A stretch of 64,000 bases of DNA. Source: Idiomarina sp. (lineage in GTDB: Bacteria > Pseudomonadota > Gammaproteobacteria > Enterobacterales > Alteromonadaceae). The translations under genes and the position numbers were made by a program. Below are positions 45,421-55,252 of this stretch, piece by piece (position 1 is the first letter of the stretch; every line of letters starts with the position of its first letter). The stretch is taken from the NCBI GenBank assembly GCA_022565355.1, contig JAIUMU010000002.1, forward strand, positions 62,001 to 126,000, in the 5' to 3' direction. A model generated the notes under the pieces. That model was not told the origin of the DNA, searched no databases, and was given only the letters and a program-made list of their open reading frames with translations.

Positions 45421-45455
45421 AAGGGCGAGCTTGATAATTCAAGCTCGCCCTTTTT
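45421..45455 (+). terminator. Rho-independent terminator after the YjbE-like gene
   Basis: 13-bp stem AAGGGCGAGCTTG / CAAGCTCGCCCTT, loop ATAATT, then TTTTT. With the A run just before it, it can also serve the convergent galE. Confidence 0.92.
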
Positions 45456-45492
45456 ATTTAACAATTGATTTAACCAAAAGTACGCATGTACT

Positions 45493-46521
45493 TTAATCGG
45501 CATAACCATTCGGGTTCTTTGCTTGCCAAAGCCAAGTATCGCGCATCATTTCATCAAGCTCACGTTCTGCTTTCCAACCTAAAACCTCATAAGCATAATG
45601 CGGATCAGCATAACAAACCGCAATATCACCAGGCCTACGCGCTACTACATCATAGGGTACTTGCTTACCACTCGCCTTTTCAAACGCACTAATCATTTCC
45701 AACACCGAATAACCATTTCCAGTGCCTAAATTAATCGCTTGAAACCCTTTACCTTGCGAACCATTAAAATCCGCAATCTTTTCTAGCGCCGCCAAATGGC
45801 CTAACGCCAAATCTACTACATGAATATAATCGCGAACACCAGTTCCATCTGCTGTAGGGTAATCATTACCAAACACACTTAAACGCGGCAAACGGCCAAC
45901 CGCAACTTGGGCAATATAAGGTAATAAATTATTTGGAATATCATTCGGATCTTCACCAATTAAGCCACTACTGTGCGCGCCAACCGGGTTAAAATAGCGC
46001 AACGCCGCAACTTTCCACTCAGTATCAGCCACACACACATCATTAAGCATACGCTCTACTACGTGCTTAGACGTTCCATATGGGTTGGTAGTAGCCCCGG
46101 TAGGAAAGCTTTCTAAAATTGGCACCGATGCCGGGTCGCCATACACCGTAGCTGAAGAAGAGAACACCATGCGCTTTACGCCAAACTCGGCCATCACTTG
46201 CAACAAAATCATCGTGCCGGCTACATTATTCTCGTAATAATCTAGCGGTTTGCGAACACTCTCACCAACTGCTTTTAGGCCTGCAAAGTGGATAACGGCG
46301 CTAATCGTATTCTCAGAAAATATTTGCTGCAAAATGGTAGCATCTCGAATATCACCCTTCACAAAAATCACATCGCGGCCGGTAATCTGTGAAACCCGCT
46401 GCAAGCTCTCAAGTGAACTATTGCATAGGTTATCTAGCACTAACACCTCGTGCCCTGCTTGCAATAACTCAACTACGGTGTGCGAACCAATATATCCGGC
46501 TCCGCCTGTTACTAAAATCAT
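45493..46521 (-). CDS. galE: UDP-glucose 4-epimerase
   Basis: Interconverts UDP-glucose and UDP-galactose (or the GlcNAc forms). The NAD motif is [10 protein letters not shown], the active site [11 protein letters not shown] and [11 protein letters not shown] (Tyr, Lys), and the substrate region [20 protein letters not shown]. The 342 residues match GalE. It is divergent from the sugar-phosphate transferase gene and fits a supply role for the polysaccharide made by the cluster. Confidence 0.96.
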   Translation of the reverse strand: MILVTGGAGYIGSHTVVELLQAGHEVLVLDNLCNSSLESLQRVSQITGRDVIFVKGDIRDATILQQIFSENTISAVIHFAGLKAVGESVRKPLDYYENNVAGTMILLQVMAEFGVKRMVFSSSATVYGDPASVPILESFPTGATTNPYGTSKHVVERMLNDVCVADTEWKVAALRYFNPVGAHSSGLIGEDPNDIPNNLLPYIAQVAVGRLPRLSVFGNDYPTADGTGVRDYIHVVDLALGHLAALEKIADFNGSQGKGFQAINLGTGNGYSVLEMISAFEKASGKQVPYDVVARRPGDIAVCYADPHYAYEVLGWKAERELDEMMRDTWLWQAKNPNGYAD

Positions 46522-46661
46522 GTTACAACCTTATGTAAATACAATTACTAAGTGTAGATTATTATGCCTGAAAGTATGCTATATTTCGTGCCTTAGTTAG
46601 CGTGCTTAATTCGTAATATTGTAAAAATTCCCTAGAACAAAGTTAGTACAGGAATAAAGGA

Positions 46662-47573
46662 ATGTTTCCCCCAAAAAAAGATACATTAATTCACGTGTAT
46701 TGCCCTAAGGAATATGAAAGCAAAATCATTAGCGTGCTTGAAAAGCATGAAGTTTCTTATGTTTTAAATGAGTTTAGTGTTTCCGCTGGCGTTCCTACAA
46801 TCGTTTGCCACTACAGAAGCTATGATTTAAGCCCCGAAGAATTGTTATTCCTTGTAGATGCTACCGAGCGCGGCGCTTGGGTTGAGCCTCTAATCAGTTA
46901 TTTAGATACTCGCTTAGGGTTTACTGAAATCGATTTAGTTGATTCAAGCTTTTTCTTGCATCAAAAAGCCTTCTCGATCCTATCCAACCGCCGGCCTAAA
47001 ATACTTAAACGGTTGGGCGATATCCTCTTCTCCGTTATCGGTATCGTTCTGTTAATTCCATTCTTCATTCTAGTTGCCATTATGATCAAGCTAGAAAGCC
47101 GTGGCCCGGTATTTTATACCCAATCACGAGTAGGCTTGTTCAATAAAGAGTTTCACGTTATTAAATTTCGCTCCATGGCCGAAGATGCTGAAGAAGATGG
47201 CGCACAATGGGCTACTGAAAACGATGCGCGGGTTACCAAAGTTGGTAAGATATTACGTAAAATGCGCATCGATGAATTGCCACAACTGATCAACGTGATA
47301 AAAGGCGAAATGTCGTTAATTGGCCCTCGTCCTGAGCGCGAAGTATTTATTACCGAGCTAGAAAAAACAATTCCGTTCTATCGCTTTCGCCATGCTGTAC
47401 GCCCCGGAATTACCGGTTTAGCGCAAGTTAAGTACCCGTATGGTGCATCGATTGAAGATGCTGAATGGAAACATCGTTTCGATTTACATTATATCAAGCA
47501 TCAAACAACTTGGATGGATTTCAAAATTGTAGTACTCACTGCAGCTACGGTGCTTTGCGGAAAAGGCCAATAA
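46662..47573 (+). CDS. Undecaprenyl-phosphate sugar phosphotransferase (initiating transferase), short form
   Basis: Transfers a sugar 1-phosphate to undecaprenyl phosphate and so starts the repeat unit. The PGT core is complete from about residue 110: KRLGDILFSVIGIVLLIPFF (single membrane anchor), SRGPVFYTQSRVGL, FHVIKFRSM, MRIDELPQLINVIKGEMSLIGPRPE and HAVRPGITGLAQV. The 303 residues lack the four N-terminal spans of WcaJ/WbaP-type enzymes; a ~100-residue soluble segment replaces them. It is convergent with the wzi-like gene, 36 bp away. Confidence 0.93.
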   Translation: MFPPKKDTLIHVYCPKEYESKIISVLEKHEVSYVLNEFSVSAGVPTIVCHYRSYDLSPEELLFLVDATERGAWVEPLISYLDTRLGFTEIDLVDSSFFLHQKAFSILSNRRPKILKRLGDILFSVIGIVLLIPFFILVAIMIKLESRGPVFYTQSRVGLFNKEFHVIKFRSMAEDAEEDGAQWATENDARVTKVGKILRKMRIDELPQLINVIKGEMSLIGPRPEREVFITELEKTIPFYRFRHAVRPGITGLAQVKYPYGASIEDAEWKHRFDLHYIKHQTTWMDFKIVVLTAATVLCGKGQ

Positions 47574-47608
47574 TCCAGTTTACCAAACAAGATTAGTAAA
47601 CTGGGAGG

Positions 47609-49120
47609 TTACCAGCGAATCTCCCAGCTTACTGAAACATTTATAGAATTGCTCTTCCCGTTTGCTTGTTCATGCATACTCTCGTGCTTCGGCGTATCGC
47701 GCCACCATTGCGCACCTACTACTAAACGGCCATCACCAAGCGGTTGATACAGCTGCACATCTAGCTGGTCACGTTGTAAAGCCTGTTGGCTTTGCCAAGT
47801 AAACTCCGGCAGTTGCATCTCAGCAACACGCGCCGCGCGCCAATGATTGGCAAAATAATCGATATCACGTACTCGCACTCCCCAGCCAAAACCACTGGTA
47901 GTGAGGTAATCAAAGCCTACAGCCAAGGTATCGCGCGAGTAATGCGCGAGTTGCTCCGCGTAAAAGCGTAGCGAGCTTGGTGCCTTGCCCGTTGCCGTGC
48001 TACCCAACGGGGAAGATAACGGCAAATGCACATCTGCGCCCACGGTATGATACGTAGTGCTAAGGGCACTATCGTGATAAATCAATTCACCGTATACGGC
48101 TAACTGCACGCGGGCATCACTCTCAGCACCATTTAGCAACACATAGCGCGCATCTACAGCAGCATTTTTCTGAGTATATCCCAAGTGCGCACCAGTAAAG
48201 CGCGAACCTAGTTGTAAACGCCTATGTGGATTGGCCGTTAGCCGAACACCAAAGGCTTCTTCACGAGCACGGTCTTGTTCACTATTTTGTAGCCAATCAG
48301 TGCCAGAATATACGCCCAATGCCCGCTCACTGCGGCCAACATAGGCGGTAGCGCTCCATGGGCCAACCCAGCTTAACAGCGGCGTAGCAAATGGGGCAGA
48401 GCCTGCGCGAGTTACCCGCAACGCTTGTAAGGGCCGCTCAGAGCGCGTATGCATGCCATCATGCTCATAGCTAGGCGACCACCAGGTTTGCAATTGGTCT
48501 GCTCCCAATACCCAGCTGCCCAATACTTCATTGGTAAGCATGGTAGCGGCATACGAGCCGGCAAAACTAATGCTCTGCGGATCATTTTCACGCCACGGCA
48601 AGGCTTCTCTGCCGGTACGGTAAGAGGTTTTTACCCGAAACGCCGAATGATCGGTTTTGAAATCTCGGCTTATGGTAAGCAAACCTTTCTCGCCACTGCC
48701 AGCTGCCGCGCCATTAGTGTTACCAAAACCCCGCTGCGCTCCCGTGCGGCTTTGCCCATGCAACGAAGCACCGGTATAACCGCCAGAAGCATGGAATTCC
48801 AACACCGAAAGCACATAAAAATAGGCCTGTTGCTGCTCACGATTTAGCATGCCAGCATCCACATCCTGCATATTTTCAAGTAGGGCGCCCCACATCATGG
48901 GGTAAGTATTCGCGGAAAACTGAACCACCCCTGAATCGGCCAATACCTGCAAATAATGGCGCACTTGCGCATCATTAGCATCCGCCCAAGGTGTAGCTGC
49001 TGCAGTACCAACAGCTCCTAAAACAACAGCAGCGGTGAGCACCGAAGTGCGCACCGCTGCTGCAATTGAAATAGCTAAGCCTTTTTTACGCATACCACAA
49101 ACTGCCATACAGCCCGCCAT
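47609..49120 (-). CDS. Wzi-like capsule assembly outer-membrane protein
   Basis: Outer-membrane beta-barrel of the Wzi/capsule assembly family, which anchors or organises polymer at the surface. The signal peptide ends near AAATPWA. Marks are TPWADANDAQVRHYLQVLADSG, the QTWWSPSYEHDGM region and a C-terminal strand ending in Trp (NVSVSWEIRW), typical of barrels. The ATG shares bases with the stop of the upstream export gene (TAATG), so it is the last gene of the minus-strand cluster. Met10 (MRKKG) is another possible start. Confidence 0.87.
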   Translation of the reverse strand: MAGCMAVCGMRKKGLAISIAAAVRTSVLTAAVVLGAVGTAAATPWADANDAQVRHYLQVLADSGVVQFSANTYPMMWGALLENMQDVDAGMLNREQQQAYFYVLSVLEFHASGGYTGASLHGQSRTGAQRGFGNTNGAAAGSGEKGLLTISRDFKTDHSAFRVKTSYRTGREALPWRENDPQSISFAGSYAATMLTNEVLGSWVLGADQLQTWWSPSYEHDGMHTRSERPLQALRVTRAGSAPFATPLLSWVGPWSATAYVGRSERALGVYSGTDWLQNSEQDRAREEAFGVRLTANPHRRLQLGSRFTGAHLGYTQKNAAVDARYVLLNGAESDARVQLAVYGELIYHDSALSTTYHTVGADVHLPLSSPLGSTATGKAPSSLRFYAEQLAHYSRDTLAVGFDYLTTSGFGWGVRVRDIDYFANHWRAARVAEMQLPEFTWQSQQALQRDQLDVQLYQPLGDGRLVVGAQWWRDTPKHESMHEQANGKSNSINVSVSWEIRW

Positions 49121-51744
49121 TAAATGCTATTAATTGCAGCAACGGCCACCGCCATTTGATACAAAATTTGCGTGCTGGTTGCCCAAAGCTGAATATTGTC
49201 TTTATAGGAAGTATTCAGCGGCACCACAATTGTATCGCCGGGTTGCAAGGTTACGCGATTATTGCTGCTAAACCAGCCTCTACGATTACTATAGGGCTCT
49301 ACGGAGCCGTCGGCACGCACTACGAAAATCCGCTTATCATCCGCACGGCGCTTGGCACCGCCACTACGCTCAATATAATCGCGTACGCTTAAACCTTCAT
49401 CGTAGCGATAGGTAGAAGGCATTTGCACTTCACCAATAATAGAAATGGTGCGGCGTTGCCCTGGAATTACTAAGCGGTCACCATCACGCAGCTCAATATC
49501 GCGCTCTCCGAGGCCACCTATAATATCTCCTAAATTAACCACCAAACGGCCTATCGCCTCTGTGCTCACTAAATCCGTTAGCAACTGATTCATTTCTGAG
49601 TAATTCGTTACACCACCCTCGGTAAGGCTGATACTCGCCATCTCCTGGCGTAATTCTCGGGTAAGCGCCTGTAAACGTTGGCGCTCCTGCTCACGAATTT
49701 CTTCCCGGGTAAATACGGCGCCTTCTACGAAAGCGTAATCGGTTAAACCACCGGCACGCTCAATTAAATCACGTAAGGTTTCACCACGGCGAACCGCATA
49801 GGTGCCAGGAAAACGCACTTCCCCTTCCAAAACTACATCAACTGTATTTTGCCACTCAGGAATTCGGAAAACATTAATCTGGTCTCGCGCACCCACTTGT
49901 ATATTAACATTACCTAACAACGCATCGTATAAACTGAAGCTCACATAATCAGTATTAGCCATACCATCTTCCATAACGGTACGGGTAATTTCAGCACGAG
50001 CTAAATGCGCAGAATCTCGCAAACCACCCGCAGCCGCGACATATCCAGCTACAGATGCATTCTCAACCATCGGATATTCACCTGGAAAGCGAACTTCGCC
50101 GTTTACCCTCACCGTACGGCCTGTGCCATCTACTTGGCCTTGGGTGCGCACGCGAGCAAGCACGCGTTCTAAAATCATTTGGCGAGAGTTTTTGTGGTAA
50201 ATCACTAATTCATCTTTGCCAACCTGCTCCCGTTCTGGCAGCAAACTGTTCTCTAACTCCAGTAATTCACGCGCTTTCTCATATTCAGTTTTATATTCTT
50301 CGCTCGCAAAACCCGCTTGAATGCGATCAGCACTGCTTTGAAAGCGCGCAAATACGATGAGCTCATCACGCGGCTGCAACACTAAATTATGCGCCGCATC
50401 GCCTCGCATTGCCGAAGCCAAATCAAATTGATATAGCTTCAGTTCAAAAGTTTCTGGGTGCTCACGCACAATTAGGCCATAGTTCAAATCAGCATCAGGT
50501 AATAAATCTTGGGTAGGGCTACGCAAAATATCATTCACCCTAATTCCGTTGCGCCACTCTATTGCACCTTGGCGCGATACCGCACCGCTCACTAAAATGG
50601 CGTTATCAAACACTTCGGCAATGCGCGGCACATACACTTGGTCGCCATCGCGCAATGCGTAGCTACCTTGGCGCTGCGCATCTACAGTAGTTACACGGCG
50701 TACACCATCGCGCACCCCTTGAATTCGTAACGAGGCCATGTGTGCAGAAGCGGTATTACCGCCAGCAAAACGTACGGCATCAGCAAGGGTTTCACCAGCC
50801 TTTAACTCATACAGCGCTGGGCGCACAACTTCGCCATCTATCGCTACCAACGGCCCCCGGCTAGGAATAAACACGGCATCACCGGGCTGCAAAATACGAT
50901 CTTTGCTAGCATCGCCTTTGATCAGCAAATCATATAAATCGAACTCAACAATAGTTTCACCAGCGCGCTTCAACTGCACATTACGCAAACTGGCAATATC
51001 ACTCACACCACCGCTAGCCAATAACGCTTGGCTAATTGTAGTAAGTGAGCCAACAGTATAAGCACCAGGCTGATGCGCTTCACCCAGCACAAAAATTTGC
51101 ATGCTGCGCAATTCGCCCATAGAAACAGCGGCCTGCATACCAATCATACGAGTGCTTACTTCGTTGCGAATTAGCGCTTTTAGCTCATCATAGCTGAGGC
51201 CCGCTACCGTAAGTGGCCCCAAACGAGGAATAGTAATACGGCCTTCACGATCTACGATTAAGGTATGGCTTATCGATTCTTGGCCAAACATTTGCACCAT
51301 AACGGTATCGCCTGCACCAATACGGTAATTACCCGGTACCGGGGCATTAGTTACCGGAGCAAAAGTAGTGGGCTGCCCTGCAAATATTGAGTAACCAAAT
51401 GGCTTTAGTTCTTTATCCTTTTCTGCGCGGCGCTTTTCGTCTTCTCGATGAAGCTCACGCTCACGCTCATCCATACTCTCGCGCCCATCACGTGGCCGAG
51501 TAGTTTCAGGATCTTCAGTAGCTCGAGTACTGGCCCCCTGGCGCTCAAGCATGCTGAGATCAATGCCATATTGGCGCGCCAACGCTTCTTGTTGGGCACG
51601 AGGCAAACGTTTAAATTGCTCTATTTGTTGTTGCGTTAACTCTTGCTGCGCATGTGCCGGGGCAGCAATACTTAAGGTTACTGCACTTGCACAAGTAGCA
51701 AGCACAATCCACGCAACGTGCCGCACAAAAGGTTTAAAGCTCAC
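49120..51744 (-). CDS. Multi-SLBB polysaccharide export protein (Wza-like)
   Basis: Periplasmic/outer-membrane exporter of the polysaccharide biosynthesis/export family. The signal peptide ends near APAHAQQ. A Poly_export domain with GAGDTVMVQMFGQES lies near residues 145-215, followed by about six SLBB repeats, each with a motif such as VLGEAHQPGAYTVG, DGEVVRPALYELKAGETL, VNGEVRFPGEYPM, LEGEVRFPGTYAVRRGETL and IGEVQMPSTYRYDEG. At 874 residues it is more than twice Wza, like other marine multi-SLBB forms. No clear lipobox. The start codon is GTG with GGAG 10 nt before it. Confidence 0.9.
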   Translation of the reverse strand: MSFKPFVRHVAWIVLATCASAVTLSIAAPAHAQQELTQQQIEQFKRLPRAQQEALARQYGIDLSMLERQGASTRATEDPETTRPRDGRESMDERERELHREDEKRRAEKDKELKPFGYSIFAGQPTTFAPVTNAPVPGNYRIGAGDTVMVQMFGQESISHTLIVDREGRITIPRLGPLTVAGLSYDELKALIRNEVSTRMIGMQAAVSMGELRSMQIFVLGEAHQPGAYTVGSLTTISQALLASGGVSDIASLRNVQLKRAGETIVEFDLYDLLIKGDASKDRILQPGDAVFIPSRGPLVAIDGEVVRPALYELKAGETLADAVRFAGGNTASAHMASLRIQGVRDGVRRVTTVDAQRQGSYALRDGDQVYVPRIAEVFDNAILVSGAVSRQGAIEWRNGIRVNDILRSPTQDLLPDADLNYGLIVREHPETFELKLYQFDLASAMRGDAAHNLVLQPRDELIVFARFQSSADRIQAGFASEEYKTEYEKARELLELENSLLPEREQVGKDELVIYHKNSRQMILERVLARVRTQGQVDGTGRTVRVNGEVRFPGEYPMVENASVAGYVAAAGGLRDSAHLARAEITRTVMEDGMANTDYVSFSLYDALLGNVNIQVGARDQINVFRIPEWQNTVDVVLEGEVRFPGTYAVRRGETLRDLIERAGGLTDYAFVEGAVFTREEIREQERQRLQALTRELRQEMASISLTEGGVTNYSEMNQLLTDLVSTEAIGRLVVNLGDIIGGLGERDIELRDGDRLVIPGQRRTISIIGEVQMPSTYRYDEGLSVRDYIERSGGAKRRADDKRIFVVRADGSVEPYSNRRGWFSSNNRVTLQPGDTIVVPLNTSYKDNIQLWATSTQILYQMAVAVAAINSI

Positions 51745-51873
51745 GAGTGTTTATCTCCATGATGTTTGTGTTTTAACTACAGTTTTAGCACACCAACCAA
51801 ACCAGTTAGTTACTCAGTGCAAACGCCGAAACAACAATAGCATTCTTGCCATCAACGCACATACTATAACGCG

Positions 51874-53061
51874 TCATTTCTTAATCCCAAAGAGGGTTTC
51901 AATAACATAGTTAATAATCTCCTCGTTCGGAATATTAAAATTCACCAGTGCATTCGCCTGCTGAATTTTCGTAAGGTTAACATCGCCGCACTTAATGGCT
52001 GCCAACTGCTCTATAAGCTGCGCTTGGCTCAATGTAGATACTTCGCTTTTTAGCTCTTGGTAACGATCAACCACGCCAACTTTGCGAACATACAGATCTA
52101 AATCGTAATCAAGAAACAACACCGGCCGCTGTAACGTTAAGAAATCAAAATAAATACTAGAGTAATCCGTGATCAGGGCAGCGAAGTGCGCCAGATAAGC
52201 ATTCACTTCACTATAATCTCTACCACTAAACAAATGAATATTTTTGGTAGCCAGCAACGCCTCATCAATATGTTGCTCATTACGTGGGTGAACGCGAATC
52301 CAAATATGAATATTATGTTGCTCTAGAAACTCACCCAGCGCCGGCAAATCTTGGTCTGCAAATGGCATTAATTGCACATCTGCGTATGGTCGCCAGGTAG
52401 GGGCATGTAGCACATGCGTAGCGCTTGTATCGTTAAACAAGCTGTTGTTTATAGAAGCGGGGGTAGCAAGCAGCGCGGTTTTAGGTTGCGGTAACAGTAA
52501 AATCCGTTCTTTCGGAACACCGAACCCTTGGGCTATTTCATCCAGAAAAAACTCAGTTGTGGCAATGGTGTAACTGAAATTACTGGTAATAAAAAAGTAA
52601 TATATTCTTTTGTACCAAGATACACCCTGCTCGCGCAAACCAATGCGCTTATACAACATGCCGTGCCCTAAGTGAATTACCGTGCGCCGAAACCTCTGAA
52701 ACAAGGCTGGTGCTGGCATTTCAAGCGCAGAGCTGAACCAATATTTTGCGCGCAGTATAAAAAGGATGTTTTTGAATGATGTGTTATTCAAAAAGCGTCC
52801 TGGATACTGTTGGTTTAATAACGCCGCCTTTTCGGTATCATTCAACACAAAGTACACGCGATTCCGAAATTCAGGTCGTGCATACAAGGCTTCAAACAAT
52901 GCACGTGTATTATCGGAAAACTCCTTGTTCAACGATGAGGTAAGCACCACTGCATCATTTTTCTTAAGAAAAAAACTTATTAGCGTAAAAAGCGGCGAAA
53001 GCAAAAAGAGTGAGCCCCGTAACAACGAGTGTTTATGTTTTGGCGTAACTTTAAACATCAT
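51874..53061 (-). CDS. CDP-glycerol:poly(glycerophosphate) glycerophosphotransferase-like (TagB/TagF family)
   Basis: Transfers glycerol phosphate from CDP-glycerol onto a growing glycan. Family marks are VIHLGHGMLYKRIG (His-Gly pair), HAPTWRPYADV, VHPRNEQ and LITDYSSIYFDF with RPVLFLDYD. The 395 residues match the TagB-like glycosyltransferase part. Probably a peripheral membrane protein. With tagD and licD next door it predicts a glycerophosphate-bearing polymer. Confidence 0.9.
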   Translation of the reverse strand: MMFKVTPKHKHSLLRGSLFLLSPLFTLISFFLKKNDAVVLTSSLNKEFSDNTRALFEALYARPEFRNRVYFVLNDTEKAALLNQQYPGRFLNNTSFKNILFILRAKYWFSSALEMPAPALFQRFRRTVIHLGHGMLYKRIGLREQGVSWYKRIYYFFITSNFSYTIATTEFFLDEIAQGFGVPKERILLLPQPKTALLATPASINNSLFNDTSATHVLHAPTWRPYADVQLMPFADQDLPALGEFLEQHNIHIWIRVHPRNEQHIDEALLATKNIHLFSGRDYSEVNAYLAHFAALITDYSSIYFDFLTLQRPVLFLDYDLDLYVRKVGVVDRYQELKSEVSTLSQAQLIEQLAAIKCGDVNLTKIQQANALVNFNIPNEEIINYVIETLFGIKK

Positions 53062-53066
53062 CTAAT

Positions 53067-53849
53067 TTACTCTACTCGGTCGAGAGAGTGATCAGGCACT
53101 CGATCCTGTTCTTTCGGCAGCTCCATGTAGCTACCATAAACGCGCCCTAGCCACTTATCGTAATCTGCAAAACTGTATACTTTAATAGTTTCAAAATCAT
53201 AAAGTGCGCGCTTTGCCAGCTCAGGCCGAGCAATAATTTCTTTCTCACGCCAACGGCCCGTTAAGTTTGCCATATAGGTACCTGGCTTCCGCTTCAACAT
53301 CATCACTTTGTTATATGCGCCCGCACACCAACGCAAAGGAATTGGCCGCAGCACATAGTATAAAAGCAACTTAAGCTTAGCTTTAACACTGCCGGTTACC
53401 TGCACCCCTCCCAAACGAGATGCACTAAAAACTTTCAGCAAATAGGCAGCAAAAAAGTGAGCCTTGCGCGCCAAACGATTATCGAACGTATTATCCAAAG
53501 GGAAAACATCAATCCAAGGGCCAATGTTAAATTTCTTTAGAAAATCTTGCTGCACAAGCAATCGGGTAGAATGCATGCGAACCATGGTATTAGAGTATTC
53601 ATCCCCTAAAAATGGCTCTTGAAGTTTAAAGCCAGCAGGCACTTTATCCTGTAATGCAATTAACTTCTGAAAATCATCGCGGCTTAAGGCCACATCAATA
53701 TCATCGTCCCATGGAATAAACCCACCATGGCGTACAGCACCAATTAGCCCACCACCAATTAAGTAGTATTTTAAGCCATGCGTTTCACAAAACTCATGGA
53801 AGGTGCGCAGCACTTCTAGTAATTCGTCCCTAAATTCATTATCTAACAT
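53067..53849 (-). CDS. LicD family phosphotransferase
   Basis: Nucleotidyltransferase-fold enzyme that adds phosphocholine or a related phospho-substituent to surface glycans. The signature is LIGGGLIGAVRHGGFIPWDD followed by DIDVAL, where the Asp residues bind metal. 260 residues. In this setting (tagD, tagF-like) the transferred group may be glycerol phosphate; no choline kinase or CDP-choline gene is present. Confidence 0.92.
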   Translation of the reverse strand: MLDNEFRDELLEVLRTFHEFCETHGLKYYLIGGGLIGAVRHGGFIPWDDDIDVALSRDDFQKLIALQDKVPAGFKLQEPFLGDEYSNTMVRMHSTRLLVQQDFLKKFNIGPWIDVFPLDNTFDNRLARKAHFFAAYLLKVFSASRLGGVQVTGSVKAKLKLLLYYVLRPIPLRWCAGAYNKVMMLKRKPGTYMANLTGRWREKEIIARPELAKRALYDFETIKVYSFADYDKWLGRVYGSYMELPKEQDRVPDHSLDRVE

Positions 53850-53861
53850 AATTTACTTAAT

Positions 53862-54251
53862 CTATTTCCGCAGTTCTGTTTTGATCTGAGTTGTCGAAAT
53901 TTCTGGTGTGCGAGGCAAATACACCACATCGCAAAACTCTTTTAGAAAATCAAACTGGCCTTGCCAATCATCGCCAATCGCAAAGGTATCCACGTGATAG
54001 CGCACCACATCTTCTGATTTCTGCTCCCAATTTTCCTCAGGAATCACCAAATCAACATAACGAATCGCTTCTAGTAATGCTTTACGCTTCTCATACTCAA
54101 AGTAACAAACTTTATTCTTTGAGCGCAGATTAAACTCATCAGTGCTTAGTGCAACAATCAAGTAATCGCCCTGTTGCTTCGCTCTTCGCAGTAAATTGAT
54201 ATGGCCATAATGCAAAAGATCGAACGTTCCATACGTAATTATACGCTTCAT
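53862..54251 (-). CDS. tagD: Glycerol-3-phosphate cytidylyltransferase
   Basis: Makes CDP-glycerol from CTP and glycerol 3-phosphate. The HIGH-like motif is GTFDLLHYGH (His14, His17), and the C-terminal RTPEISTT motif starts at about residue 114. The 129 residues fit TagD. It supplies the donor for the TagF-like and possibly the LicD enzyme downstream. Confidence 0.95.
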   Translation of the reverse strand: MKRIITYGTFDLLHYGHINLLRRAKQQGDYLIVALSTDEFNLRSKNKVCYFEYEKRKALLEAIRYVDLVIPEENWEQKSEDVVRYHVDTFAIGDDWQGQFDFLKEFCDVVYLPRTPEISTTQIKTELRK

Positions 54252-54262
54252 TAAAAGCTCCT

Positions 54263-55252
54263 TTAAGCAACATGCTTCCTAAACCAAAAGCCGGCGAATT
54301 TCTTGAACACTGCTGGCGATAGCTTGAATAACAGCAACGAGAACCCTACTTTCGGCTCTTCCTTCATCATGAATAAGATATTTCTACCGGTAAAGTAATC
54401 GCGGTTTAGTACTTTTTTAAATTGGTTTATATCTGCATTGTACTTTGCGGAATAGCGCGCATACCGAACAATAGAGAAAAATACGAACGTTTTTAAATAG
54501 GTAAACTTAATGTAATCACGGTGTGATTCGGCAAGGCCATGGCTGTTTACAAACTGCTCTTGCACTTTTGTAATCGCTAGTCGATCTTGCAAATAAGTAG
54601 GCTTTATATCACGCGATAAAGTTCCTGCGCGCTGTAAATAGTTAATTAACGGCGTTTTCACATTAGAAATTTTTCGCCCATACAAAATCCTGAAGTTCAC
54701 ATACACATCTTCATAAGTAATCACTTCTTCATTGAAGCGAATACTAGCAAATATTTCCCGCTTATATATCTTGTTCCACGCGTATTGCGTTACCGTATCT
54801 TTAGAAATCAGGAAATCATTCATCGCAACATATGCATCTACATCGTTATGGCGAACCTTAATCACTGTGCCCGCTTCATCAACGTAATTGATGCTCATCA
54901 TGCATATGTCCGACTGCTCTTCTTGCATGCGCTGTAGTGGCTTTGCTAAAAACTCGGGCTCCACGTAATCATCACTATCAAGAAACGCTACATACTCTCC
55001 TTTAGCAAAATCTAAACCAAAGTTTCGTGCCGAAGCGAGGCCCCCGTTTTCTTTCTCTAAAAAGATAAAACGTTTATCGTTACCTACCGTTTGTTTCGCA
55101 ACATCTATCGAGTTATCTGGGCTACCATCATTTACCACTAAACATTCAAAATCTGTGAACGTTTGCGCTTGAATACTTAATAAACACTTACTAATAAACT
55201 GCTCAACTCCATACACCGGAATAATCACAGAAACTGTTGGAATATTATTCAT
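54263..55252 (-). CDS. Glycosyltransferase family 2
   Basis: GT-A fold glycosyltransferase that adds a sugar to the lipid-linked repeat unit. Marks are VSVIIPVYGVEQFISKCL, VVNDGSPDNS, NGGLASARNFGLDFAKGEYVAF (quoted by NGGLASARN) and the DSDDYVEPEF metal motif. 329 residues, with a C-terminal helical part. It overlaps the polymerase gene by 8 nt (ATGAATAA). Donor and acceptor unknown. Confidence 0.93.
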   Translation of the reverse strand: MNNIPTVSVIIPVYGVEQFISKCLLSIQAQTFTDFECLVVNDGSPDNSIDVAKQTVGNDKRFIFLEKENGGLASARNFGLDFAKGEYVAFLDSDDYVEPEFLAKPLQRMQEEQSDICMMSINYVDEAGTVIKVRHNDVDAYVAMNDFLISKDTVTQYAWNKIYKREIFASIRFNEEVITYEDVYVNFRILYGRKISNVKTPLINYLQRAGTLSRDIKPTYLQDRLAITKVQEQFVNSHGLAESHRDYIKFTYLKTFVFFSIVRYARYSAKYNADINQFKKVLNRDYFTGRNILFMMKEEPKVGFSLLLFKLSPAVFKKFAGFWFRKHVA

